Shown here in pieces: positions 10,543 through 19,559 of a DNA stretch of 64,000 bases (positions are counted from its first letter, which is position 1; each line of letters opens with the position of its first letter). The stretch lies in contig CAMBDE010000001.1 in the NCBI GenBank assembly GCA_945865295.1, positions 1 to 64,000 of the forward strand, read 5' to 3'. Source of the stretch: Chitinophaga pinensis. GTDB taxonomy: Bacteria > Bacteroidota > Bacteroidia > Chitinophagales > Chitinophagaceae. Both the position numbers and the translations under genes were made by a program. The notes beneath the pieces are model-generated. The model had not been told where the DNA came from and did not search any database. It worked only from the letters and a program-made list of their open reading frames with translations.

Positions 10543-10569
10543 GGAAACTTTATAAGTTTGCAAAGTTCC
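10543..10569. promoter_or_regulatory. Candidate TetR operator / operon promoter dyad
   Basis: GGAAACTTTATAAGTTTGCAAAGTTCC contains the perfect palindrome AAACTT-TAT-AAGTTT (10545-10559), about 30 bp upstream of the TetR start codon. Confidence 0.5.
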
Positions 10570-10641
10570 CAAGCATGAAATTTGTATTATTTCTTGATAA
10601 ATGGTCAAAATGAGTGAAATTTGTAACTAAATCATTATAAA

Positions 10642-11382
10642 ATGGGCATTTTTGGGCAAAATTTTAAGAGAAAATCGATTTTAAGCCTATTAGCAAGATT
10701 TTTTTTCCAAGGTATTATTGCCTTAGCACCTATCGGAGTGACCCTTTGGATTGTGGTGACTTTGTTTAATCTGGTAGACAATTTTTTACCGAATCTATTA
10801 AATAGTTTATTTCCAATCCGATTTGCTGCAGTCAATGGAGAAATTCCAAAAGTAACTGGATTGGGATTTTTAGTTGCTTTATTTTTAGTATTATTTGTAG
10901 GCTGGTTATCGTCCTTGTTTTTTGTTGAAAGGCTGGTATCCATTTTTGATAAATTATTGGAACGTACACCTGGCGTTAAAATTATTTACTCTTCTGTAAA
11001 AGATTTTTTAGAAGCGTTTGCTGGCAATAATAAAAAATTTGATAAACCAATTTTGGTTTCAATTGACGGGAATGATATATGGCGCATTGGATTTATTACA
11101 CAAGAAAGTTGTGAGCATTTAGGTTTAAAGGATCATGTGACAGTGTATGTCCCCCATTCCTATGCTATTTCTGGTATTTCATTTATTGTACCATTGGCCA
11201 ATACTAAAAAATTACCAAAGCATATGAATGCTGCAGAAGCCATGAAATATGCCATCTCAGGAGGTGTAACGACTACTGTTGATGAAGTAGTGAAAGAAGA
11301 GAAAGATGCAGTGCATCTTTCGATGGGAAGCACGAGCCCTTCGATTGAAAGTAAAGACACTTCGATGGGAAGCACAGATTAA
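10642..11382 (+). CDS. DUF502 family membrane protein
   Basis: FFQGIIALAPIGVTLWIVVTLFNLVDNFLPNLL, ERTPGVKIIYSSVKDFLEAF; DUF502 pattern. Confidence 0.85.
   Translation: MGIFGQNFKRKSILSLLARFFFQGIIALAPIGVTLWIVVTLFNLVDNFLPNLLNSLFPIRFAAVNGEIPKVTGLGFLVALFLVLFVGWLSSLFFVERLVSIFDKLLERTPGVKIIYSSVKDFLEAFAGNNKKFDKPILVSIDGNDIWRIGFITQESCEHLGLKDHVTVYVPHSYAISGISFIVPLANTKKLPKHMNAAEAMKYAISGGVTTTVDEVVKEEKDAVHLSMGSTSPSIESKDTSMGSTD
11319..11375 (+). repeat. Three-copy degenerate 21-nt tandem repeat in the DUF502 3' end
   Basis: TTCGATGGGAAGCAC at 11319-11333 and 11361-11375, degenerate copy TTCGATTGAAAGTAA at 11340. Confidence 0.7.
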
Positions 11383-11405
11383 TTTTCAAAAAATAGTATT
11401 CTCTA

Positions 11406-12464
11406 ATGCAATTACATAATTTTAATTCAGGCCCTTCCATTTTACCCAAAGAAGTATTAGATCAAGCGGCAGCTGCCATTCATGATTTTAATGGAATAGG
11501 ATTGTCTATTTTAGAAATCGGACATAGAACAACACATTTTGTTGCAGTTGTAGAAGAAGCAAAACAAATTGTAAAAAGATTGATGGATATTGGCGACGAT
11601 TATGAAGTCTTATTTTTACAAGGAGGTGCCACGATGCAGTTCATGCAAGTGCCCATGAATTTATTGGATGAAAATGGATTGGCTGCAATTTGTGACAATG
11701 GAATCTGGGGGCATAAAGCAGTGAAAGAGGCACAAATTTTTGGACCAGTCGAAGTGGTATCAGACACCACAGCAGACAAGCATACGCATATCAATAAGGC
11801 CCTTGAATTGCCCTCAAATACCAGTTATTTGCACATTACGACCAATAATACGGTGGAGGGAACCCAATGGCATAGCTACCCACAGGCTGGTGTGCCCTTA
11901 ATTGGCGATATGAGTTCGGATATCTTTTGTAGACCCACACCCTTTCATCAGTTTGATTTAATTTATGCAGGCGCACAAAAAAATATGGGTGCAGCGGGTG
12001 TGACCATGGTGGTGGTTAAAAAATCCATCCTTGGAAAAACGAATAGATCCATCCCTGCAATTTTAGATTATCAAAAACACATTGAGGCAGGCTCTTTATT
12101 AAATACGCCTCCGGTATTTTCGATTTATGTAAGTCTACTCACATTAAGATGGATTGAAAAAGAAGGTGGACTAGTAGAGATGGAAAAAAGAAATACTGCA
12201 AAAGCAAAATTATTATACGATACCATCGATGCATCTGAACATTTTTATTGTCCCATTGCAAAGGAAGATAGAAGTATTATGAATGCGGTTTTCTTTTTAA
12301 AAGATCAAACAAAAGAAGCAGATTTTTTAATTTTGTGTAAAGAAAAGGGCATGATTGGTGTGAAAGGTTATAGAACGGTGGGTGGCATAAGAGTAAGTAT
12401 GTACAATGCCATGCCTATGTCAAGTGTAGCTTCATTTTGCGAATTAATAAAAGACTTTCATTAA
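11406..12464 (+). CDS. serC: Phosphoserine aminotransferase
   Basis: HNFNSGPSILPKEVLDQAA, GGATMQFMQVPMNL, YAGAQKNMGAAGVTMVVV. Confidence 0.97.
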   Translation: MQLHNFNSGPSILPKEVLDQAAAAIHDFNGIGLSILEIGHRTTHFVAVVEEAKQIVKRLMDIGDDYEVLFLQGGATMQFMQVPMNLLDENGLAAICDNGIWGHKAVKEAQIFGPVEVVSDTTADKHTHINKALELPSNTSYLHITTNNTVEGTQWHSYPQAGVPLIGDMSSDIFCRPTPFHQFDLIYAGAQKNMGAAGVTMVVVKKSILGKTNRSIPAILDYQKHIEAGSLLNTPPVFSIYVSLLTLRWIEKEGGLVEMEKRNTAKAKLLYDTIDASEHFYCPIAKEDRSIMNAVFFLKDQTKEADFLILCKEKGMIGVKGYRTVGGIRVSMYNAMPMSSVASFCELIKDFH

Positions 12465-12555
12465 GGCTATTGTTTGTTTCAAAAAATATTTTATTTTGAC
12501 GAATCAATGGCTATCAAGTCGATTATATTCGACAAAATGAACGATATTTGCCTTC

Positions 12556-13797
12556 ATGGCAAAAATCAGTCCCTTTGAGGCATTGCGTCCTCAGCCTCAA
12601 TTAGCGAAGCAAGTTGCAAGTAAACCTTATGATGTTTTAAATAGTGCAGAAGCAAAAGCGGAAGCTGTTGGCAACGCGTATTCTTTTTTACATATCACTA
12701 AAAGTGAAATTGATTTACCAGAAACGGTAGACATCCACAGTCAACAAGTCTATGATATTGCATTGGATAATTTAAATGCATTCATGCAAAGAGATGTGTT
12801 GTTTAAAGAATCAAAACCTTGTTATTATATTTATCAATTGATCATGGATGGTCGTGCGCAAACTGGATTAGTTTGTGTGAGCAGTTTGGATGATTATGAA
12901 AATGGTATTATCAAAAAGCATGAGTTTACACGTCCCGAAAAAGAGCAGGATAGAATCAATCATATTAAAACGACTGGCGCACAAACTGGGAATGTTTTTT
13001 TAGCGTACCGCAATCAGGCTGCTATTGATACTTTGATAGAAAAATGGAAGACGACTAAAAATGCAGTCTATGATTTTACTGCAGAAGATGGCATCCAGCA
13101 TACGGTTTGGGCAGTGAGCGATACCGATACCATTGCACAAATCACCCAATTATTTGAAACAGAAGTACCATGCACGTATATCGCAGACGGGCATCACAGA
13201 GCAGCATCGGCTGCAAAAGTAAGAACGGCGATTGGCAAGCAAAATACAAGCGCCGACTATTTTTTAACGACTTTGTTTCCATCTAACCAATTGGCGATCA
13301 TGGATTACAATCGAGTGGTGAAAGATTTGAATGGACATGAAGCAACTGCTTTTTTAACTGCATTGGCGCAAGACTTTGATGTTCAAACAATGGACGCTGC
13401 ATTTAAACCAGATGCTTTACATCGTTTTGGATTGTATATGCAACATCAATGGTATGCATTGACTGCAAAGCCAGGCACCTACAATGATGCAGACCCTATT
13501 GGTGTGTTAGATGTCACCATTTTATCTAATCATATTTTAGATAAATTATTAGGTATCAAAGACCAACGTGTCGATAAAAGAATTGATTTTGTGGGCGGTA
13601 TCCGTGGTATGGAAGCGCTAGAAGCGAGAGTGGATAGTGGCGATATGGCATTGGCAATCAGTTTATATCCAGTTACGATTGACCAATTATTCAATATCTC
13701 AGATGCGGGCGAGGTGATGCCACCAAAAAGCACTTGGTTTGAGCCAAAATTAAGAGATGGCTTATTGACCCATCTGATTTACGATTCAAACGATTAA
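12556..13797 (+). CDS. DUF1015 family protein
   Basis: ISPFEALRPQPQLAKQVASKPYDVLNSAEAKAEA, YIADGHHRAASAAKVR; DUF1015 hallmarks. Confidence 0.9.
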   Translation: MAKISPFEALRPQPQLAKQVASKPYDVLNSAEAKAEAVGNAYSFLHITKSEIDLPETVDIHSQQVYDIALDNLNAFMQRDVLFKESKPCYYIYQLIMDGRAQTGLVCVSSLDDYENGIIKKHEFTRPEKEQDRINHIKTTGAQTGNVFLAYRNQAAIDTLIEKWKTTKNAVYDFTAEDGIQHTVWAVSDTDTIAQITQLFETEVPCTYIADGHHRAASAAKVRTAIGKQNTSADYFLTTLFPSNQLAIMDYNRVVKDLNGHEATAFLTALAQDFDVQTMDAAFKPDALHRFGLYMQHQWYALTAKPGTYNDADPIGVLDVTILSNHILDKLLGIKDQRVDKRIDFVGGIRGMEALEARVDSGDMALAISLYPVTIDQLFNISDAGEVMPPKSTWFEPKLRDGLLTHLIYDSND

Positions 13798-13862
13798 ACA
13801 ATCTTAAATAGTCGACTTAAATAAGTTTTATTTAAACGACGAGTAGCGCATAATTCCTTTAT

Positions 13863-13890
13863 AAAACCAGTCAAAAGACTGGTTTTTTTT
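13863..13890 (+). terminator. Rho-independent terminator after DUF1015
   Basis: AAAACCAGTC-AAAA-GACTGGTTTTTTTT. Confidence 0.9.
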
Positions 13891-13918
13891 GTATTTTGTT
13901 GGACAAATCACTTGATAT

Positions 13919-15703
13919 ATGGAATCTAAAAGACTCTTTGATTGTATAGAACATCAGCTAACAAATTTTCCTCAGGAAGCCATGTTTGCTGCAAAAGAAA
14001 ACGGCGCTTGGAAAAAATATGCTACGACTGAAGTTGCTTCAACCGTGAATGCTTTAAGTGCAGGATTATTAAGTCTTGGTTTATCTGGACATGATTTTAC
14101 GCCAGAAGGCTCAGATAAAATCGCCATCATTAGTAGCAATAGACCAGAATGGTTGATGGCCGATATGGCCACACAACAAATTGGTGTTATCTGGGTGCCA
14201 GTGTATCCTACCACTAATCCATTAGAATTAACTTTTATCTTGAATGACGCATCTGTACAATACATGTTTGCGAGCAATCAAGAATTATACAATAAAGTGA
14301 TGTCTATTAAAGACAAAGTGCCTTGTTTAAAAGAGGTTTACACTTTTGATCATATTACTGGTGCAAAGCACTGGAGTGAATTATGTTTAAATGATGCAGA
14401 TTTATTACAACAAGTGGATGTGATTAAAAAAACAATTCCAGTAGAACAGGTGGCTACTTTTATTTATACTTCGGGCACAACGGGTACACCAAAGGGTGTG
14501 ATGTTGACACACCATAATATTTATTTCAATTTACAATCGGGTAAAAATAGTTTTCCTTTTCCAGACAAGCCCGATCAAAAAGTATTGAGCTTTTTACCGT
14601 TGAATCATATTTTTGAAAAAGTGGCTTCTTATATTTATATGTATAGTGGGATGAGTATCTATTATGCTGAATCTATGGATACCATTGGCGATAACTTAAA
14701 AGAAGTTGCACCAGACGCATTCTCCACCGTACCAAGATTATTGGAAAAAGTATTCGAGAAAATTATGATGAAGGGCGAAGAGTTAACGGGCCTTAAACGC
14801 AAATTATTTTTCTGGGCAGTGGCTTTAGGAGAACAGTATGATAATTTAAAACCAGGGTCTGCATGGTACCAGTTCCAATTAAAGCTGGCGAATAAAATTA
14901 TTTTTAGTAAGTGGAGAGAAGCATTAGGGGGCAATGTAAAATTCATTGTTACTGGCGGTGCGGCATGTCAGGTCAAATTATTGCGCATTTTTAATGCCGC
15001 TCAAATACCAGTGTATGAAGGATACGGTCCAACAGAGAACAGTCCTATCATCAGTATCAATTATAGAACACCTGGTGATATGAAATTTGGGACTGTGGGC
15101 TTGCCAATACAAGGTGTTCAAATGAAATTAGAGGCAGACGGAGAAATTTGTGTAGCAGGACCAAGTGTGATGAAGGGCTATTATAAACTACCAGAATTAA
15201 CTGCAGAAGCCATTATCGATGGTTGGTTACATACTGGAGATATTGGTGAAATTATTGATGGCAAGTTTTTAAAAATTACAGATCGCAAAAAAGAATTGTT
15301 CAAAACAAGCGGCGGAAAATATGTAGCCCCACAACCAATCGAAAACAAGATGAAGGAAAGTCCTTTCATCGAGCAGATTGTATTAATTGGAGACAATAAA
15401 AAAATGGTGAGTGCGTTGATTGTACCAAGTTTTGCTAAATTAAAAGATTGGGCCAAACAGCGCAGTATAGCATATACAAGTAATGAGTCCATCATTCAAC
15501 ATGAACAAGTACAGACACTATTTGAAACAGTAGTAGCACAGTACAATCAATTTTTCAATCAGGTAGAACAAGTGAAAAAATTCACTTTATTACCTAGAGA
15601 GTTGACTATTGACCAAGGAGAGATGACGCCTAAGTTAAGTGTACGCCGTAAGCAAGTACTTGCGAATTTTGAAAAAGAGATAGATATAATGTACCAAGGA
15701 TAG
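13919..15703 (+). CDS. AMP-dependent synthetase / long-chain acyl-CoA ligase
   Basis: FIYTSGTTGTPKGVMLTHHNI, YGPTENSPIISIN, GWLHTGDIGEIIDGKFLKITDRKKELFKTSGGKYVAPQPIE. Confidence 0.95.
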   Translation: MESKRLFDCIEHQLTNFPQEAMFAAKENGAWKKYATTEVASTVNALSAGLLSLGLSGHDFTPEGSDKIAIISSNRPEWLMADMATQQIGVIWVPVYPTTNPLELTFILNDASVQYMFASNQELYNKVMSIKDKVPCLKEVYTFDHITGAKHWSELCLNDADLLQQVDVIKKTIPVEQVATFIYTSGTTGTPKGVMLTHHNIYFNLQSGKNSFPFPDKPDQKVLSFLPLNHIFEKVASYIYMYSGMSIYYAESMDTIGDNLKEVAPDAFSTVPRLLEKVFEKIMMKGEELTGLKRKLFFWAVALGEQYDNLKPGSAWYQFQLKLANKIIFSKWREALGGNVKFIVTGGAACQVKLLRIFNAAQIPVYEGYGPTENSPIISINYRTPGDMKFGTVGLPIQGVQMKLEADGEICVAGPSVMKGYYKLPELTAEAIIDGWLHTGDIGEIIDGKFLKITDRKKELFKTSGGKYVAPQPIENKMKESPFIEQIVLIGDNKKMVSALIVPSFAKLKDWAKQRSIAYTSNESIIQHEQVQTLFETVVAQYNQFFNQVEQVKKFTLLPRELTIDQGEMTPKLSVRRKQVLANFEKEIDIMYQG

Positions 15704-15736
15704 GCGCTAAGCATCCTTTACTAAAATAGTTTGTTA

Positions 15737-15759
15737 ATTGTTTATTGTATGTAAACAAT
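15737..15759. promoter_or_regulatory. Inverted repeat upstream of the cyanophycinase gene
   Basis: ATTGTTTA-TTGTATG-TAAACAAT, perfect 8-bp arms ending 14 bp before the probable ATG. Confidence 0.5.
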
Positions 15760-15773
15760 CTAAATGCTGCTTT

Positions 15774-16616
15774 ATGAAAAAATCGATGCTACTAATTGGT
15801 ATGCTGTTTCTATTTGTTTTTAATATAAACGCACAGGCCCCTTCTAATCCCTATTTTAATTACAAAGGCAAATTAATTATTATTGGAGGCGGGTCCATTC
15901 CAGATTCTTTATTTGAATTTTTCGCAGCACATTGTGGTGGCAAGGATCAACCAGTTGTATATATACCTACAGCTACATCGGATGAAAAATATATTCAGGA
16001 GGGAGGGCATTTGGTAAAATTTAGCTCCCGAGGTTTTACAAATTTATCAACCATACACACAAGAGACAAGGTCAAGGCAGATGCGCCAGAAAATATTGCA
16101 CTCATGAGAAAGGCTAAAGGCATTTTCTTTGGCGGAGGCGACCAGGATTTAATTGCCGAAGCTTATGGCAATACGCAATTGTATCAAGAGATGCTTGCTT
16201 TATTAGATCGAGGTGGTGTGATTATGGGCACTTCTGCAGGCGCCACCATTATGGGTGCATTATTAGTTGGTGGAGATGCAAGAAAAGACCTCACTAAAAA
16301 TTTTCCTTTTCAACCCGCATTTTCATTTATACAAAACGTAGATCTTGACCAACATGTATTGGTGCGCAATAGACAGTTTGATTTAATCCCAGTGATTGAA
16401 AAATATCCAACACATTTAGGTGTAGGCATAGATGAGTCTACTGCGATTATTGTGGAGGGCCATCAATTTAAAGTGTGGGGTAATTCTTATGTGATGGTGT
16501 ATGACGCAAAAGATTGGGCGAATCAAAAAGCAACCTATGGCAAAGTACTCAAGCCATTTAAAATGATGTACAGCGGACAGTCATTTGATTTGAATACGCA
16601 TCAAGTAAAAAAATAG
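15774..16616 (+). CDS. Cyanophycinase (peptidase S51-like), exported
   Basis: Start taken at MKKSMLLIGMLFLFVFNINAQA (signal peptide); GKLIIIGGGSIPDS, FFGGGDQDLI, IMGTSAGATIMGALLVGGDA nucleophile motif. Confidence 0.9.
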   Translation: MKKSMLLIGMLFLFVFNINAQAPSNPYFNYKGKLIIIGGGSIPDSLFEFFAAHCGGKDQPVVYIPTATSDEKYIQEGGHLVKFSSRGFTNLSTIHTRDKVKADAPENIALMRKAKGIFFGGGDQDLIAEAYGNTQLYQEMLALLDRGGVIMGTSAGATIMGALLVGGDARKDLTKNFPFQPAFSFIQNVDLDQHVLVRNRQFDLIPVIEKYPTHLGVGIDESTAIIVEGHQFKVWGNSYVMVYDAKDWANQKATYGKVLKPFKMMYSGQSFDLNTHQVKK

Positions 16617-16620
16617 ATCA

Positions 16621-18186
16621 TTATTTAACTGCACTCTTTTCTCTAATAATGGTTTGCACATCCTTATTTTGAATACGGCTTTGTAACCAAGAGATAACAT
16701 CTAAATACATAAAGGCGCGGCTCTCTAATTTATTATGCTCCAATGGACCTAAGATGGCTAATAAATTTTCAAAAGCCAATTTCAATTCTTCTTTGTTGAT
16801 ACCGGCCACACCTGCACGACCATATTTCTGAATGGATTGTTTCAAGAAGTTGAATAGTACTTCCTCCACCGTGCTAAGGTTATCCATCTTACCCATAAAG
16901 CGATACACCGATTTAGATAAATAGTTCACCACTTCCATATTGCCCAATTCAAAATGCGCAATTAAATGTAATAAGCGCGCGTAGCATTGCAAATCGTCAC
17001 GAAGATTCAATTTCCAATTGATGATATTATTTAAATAATCAATGGCTTTTGCAGGCTCCCCTGCACCAAAATACAAACAAGCAATTTTATAATAAAACAC
17101 CAGTACGCGGTGGCTATCAATGAAAGGCTCAATCTCTTGTAATTGCGCCTCCATCATAGGTATCATCTTTAAGCCTTCGCTGAAACTACCTTCTAAAAAG
17201 TGTTGGTTGATTTTAGCAATATAGATATACACAAAACATTGAATCTGGTTATTTTTATTATTCAATACAATAGTTTCTTGACTAAATTCTTCAAGTAACG
17301 CAATCGTGTCTTTAAATTTTTGAAGGTTACGTAAATCAAAAAACGCACTAATTAAATTGTGCAATCCTTTAATATATTGTGCGGTCTCAATACCTTTCAT
17401 ATTTTCATTCGCCTCGTATAAGTCAACCCATTTTTGACTGTACCGATAATGCATTAAAAAATCTTGGTTGATAAAGCTATGCCAGCACATGCATTGGTAA
17501 CGGTACAGCTGTTCATAAAATCCTGTCGAAGATTTGATGGCCTCTAACACAGGATCTTGCATCATTTTATCTAAGATGGTGCGATCCTCGTCATTGCGTG
17601 CATGACCATGTTGAATATACCAACCATATAATTGTAAAGACAGGTTAGATGCTTTTGCAATCAATTCTAAACGTAGGTTCACGTCATCAATTTCTTCGCT
17701 CAACTGTTTAGCACGATCTTGCATGCTGCGGGTGATATGTAGGGACTCAATCTTCTTTTCTAAAAACAACACTTGTAATAAATAAGTGACTTGGTTGTTT
17801 TGTTTGGTCAATATTTTTATTTTCTCCAACAAGCGTAAACTCTGTAGGTAAAGTCCTTTGTTGTATAAAATTTTTGCATGATCCAATTGTTCATGAATCT
17901 GTAAGTCGATATTCTCGTGTTGTTTCAATACCCTAAGGCTCGATAAAATTTGATCGTATAAATGTGCTTTTAAGTTGGAGAGCTGTTGCTTCTGAATGGA
18001 CTCATTTTTTCTTAAAAGCTCCTCCTCATCATAATCCTTCATTTTGTCCAAGGCATCAAAAAGATGGATGATCTTTAAGTCAGTCGTCGCAGAATTACGG
18101 GTAACGTACAATTTGAAGTTGCGTTTTTCGGCCCTTTCAAGGGATTTTAACAAAATAAAAAGCGCATCTGTACTCAGGTTGGGCAT
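16621..18186 (-). CDS. Hypothetical helical-repeat (TPR-like) protein
   Basis: 521-aa ORF rich in amphipathic helices, e.g. AKILYNKGLYLQSLRLLEKIKILTKQ; no catalytic motif seen. Confidence 0.7.
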   Translation of the reverse strand: MPNLSTDALFILLKSLERAEKRNFKLYVTRNSATTDLKIIHLFDALDKMKDYDEEELLRKNESIQKQQLSNLKAHLYDQILSSLRVLKQHENIDLQIHEQLDHAKILYNKGLYLQSLRLLEKIKILTKQNNQVTYLLQVLFLEKKIESLHITRSMQDRAKQLSEEIDDVNLRLELIAKASNLSLQLYGWYIQHGHARNDEDRTILDKMMQDPVLEAIKSSTGFYEQLYRYQCMCWHSFINQDFLMHYRYSQKWVDLYEANENMKGIETAQYIKGLHNLISAFFDLRNLQKFKDTIALLEEFSQETIVLNNKNNQIQCFVYIYIAKINQHFLEGSFSEGLKMIPMMEAQLQEIEPFIDSHRVLVFYYKIACLYFGAGEPAKAIDYLNNIINWKLNLRDDLQCYARLLHLIAHFELGNMEVVNYLSKSVYRFMGKMDNLSTVEEVLFNFLKQSIQKYGRAGVAGINKEELKLAFENLLAILGPLEHNKLESRAFMYLDVISWLQSRIQNKDVQTIIREKSAVK

Positions 18187-18244
18187 CGTAACTGAATTTG
18201 ATTCAAATTATTGAAAATCAATGTATTATCCAAAAATCGGATCC

Positions 18245-18259
18245 TTTACACAGTGTAAA
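18245..18259. promoter_or_regulatory. Palindrome in the leuA divergent intergenic region
   Basis: TTTACAC-A-GTGTAAA, perfect 15-bp dyad. Confidence 0.5.
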
Positions 18260-18316
18260 ATAGGCATAAAAATGATCTAAAACACCCAGTTTGAATCGAT
18301 AAATTTGATCAGTAAG

Positions 18317-18335
18317 CGGGCATTTAGCCCGTTTT
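18317..18335 (+). promoter_or_regulatory. Terminator-like hairpin in the leuA leader
   Basis: CGGGC-ATTTA-GCCCG-TTTT, about 30 nt before the leuA ATG at 18365. Confidence 0.45.
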
Positions 18336-18364
18336 GTATCTATAATCTATTCAAAATCAATAAG

Positions 18365-19531
18365 ATGAACGAAAAAGTCTTCATATTCGATACGACCCTT
18401 AGAGATGGGGAACAGGTACCAGGTTGTAAATTAAACACCAAGGAGAAGCTAGCCCTAGCTGTAAGGTTAGAGGAGCTAGGCGTGGACATTATAGAAGCAG
18501 GATTCCCCGTGTCAAGCCCAGGCGATTTTGACTCGGTGCACCAAATTGCAAAGACCTTAAAAAATACGGTGGTTTGCGGATTGACAAGGGCGGTGCAAAA
18601 TGATATCGAGGTGGCTGCCCAAGCATTGAAGCCAGCGGCACGTTTTAGAATCCACACAGGCATCGGCACTTCCGACTTACACATAAAATATAAATTCAAT
18701 AGTACAAGAGAAGCGATCATCGAGCGCGCAGTGCAAGCAGTGAAGATGGCAAGAAATTTCACAGACGATGTAGAATTTTATGCAGAAGATGCAGGACGAA
18801 CAGACAATGTGTTTTTAGCACAAGTGATAGAAGCAGTTGTGAAAGCAGGCGCAACGACTTTAAATATACCAGATACCACTGGTTATTGTTTGCCTTATCA
18901 GTACCAAGAGAAGATGGCATTTCTATGGAACAATGTGCACAATATTGATAAAGCAGTTTTGTCTTGTCATTGCCATAACGATTTAGGATTGGCTACCGCG
19001 AATTCCATTGCAGGCGTGATGGGAGGTGCAAGACAAATAGAATGTACTATTAATGGATTGGGTGAGCGCGCGGGTAATACCGCATTGGAGGAAGTGGTGA
19101 TGATTTTAAATCAACACAAAGACTTAGGTTTTTATACATGTATCAATCCAAAATTATTAAATCCAATTAGTCGTGAAGTGTCGGATGTGATGCGCATGGC
19201 AGTACAACCTAATAAAGCGATTGTAGGATCTAATGCGTTTTCGCATTCATCGGGTATTCATCAGGATGGATTTTTGAAAGAAGCACAAACCTATGAGATC
19301 ATGAATCCTGCAGAAGTAGGTGCAGAAGATACTAAAATTGTATTAACAGCAAGAAGTGGAAGATCAGCGCTAGCACACCGTTTGCACAAATTAGGATTTG
19401 AATACAACAGAAATGACATTGATGCATTGTATGCAATGTTTGTAGAAGTAGCAGATAAAAAGAAAGAAGTAGTGGAATCAGATTTACAAGCAATGGCAAA
19501 AGCCTACAATACCACTTTAGTGTCTCAATAG
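18365..19531 (+). CDS. leuA: 2-isopropylmalate synthase, short form
   Basis: [59 protein letters not shown]; start at internal ATG of the 18305 ORF. Confidence 0.92.
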   Translation: MNEKVFIFDTTLRDGEQVPGCKLNTKEKLALAVRLEELGVDIIEAGFPVSSPGDFDSVHQIAKTLKNTVVCGLTRAVQNDIEVAAQALKPAARFRIHTGIGTSDLHIKYKFNSTREAIIERAVQAVKMARNFTDDVEFYAEDAGRTDNVFLAQVIEAVVKAGATTLNIPDTTGYCLPYQYQEKMAFLWNNVHNIDKAVLSCHCHNDLGLATANSIAGVMGGARQIECTINGLGERAGNTALEEVVMILNQHKDLGFYTCINPKLLNPISREVSDVMRMAVQPNKAIVGSNAFSHSSGIHQDGFLKEAQTYEIMNPAEVGAEDTKIVLTARSGRSALAHRLHKLGFEYNRNDIDALYAMFVEVADKKKEVVESDLQAMAKAYNTTLVSQ

Positions 19532-19559
19532 GGAGACACTGAAAATAAAACATTCAACA

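Noticed and set aside
18305-18364. N-terminal extension of leuA from a TTG codon ([20 protein letters not shown])
   Set aside because: The extension is translated from the leader hairpin region and does not resemble LeuA; the ATG at 18365 gives the canonical N-terminus.
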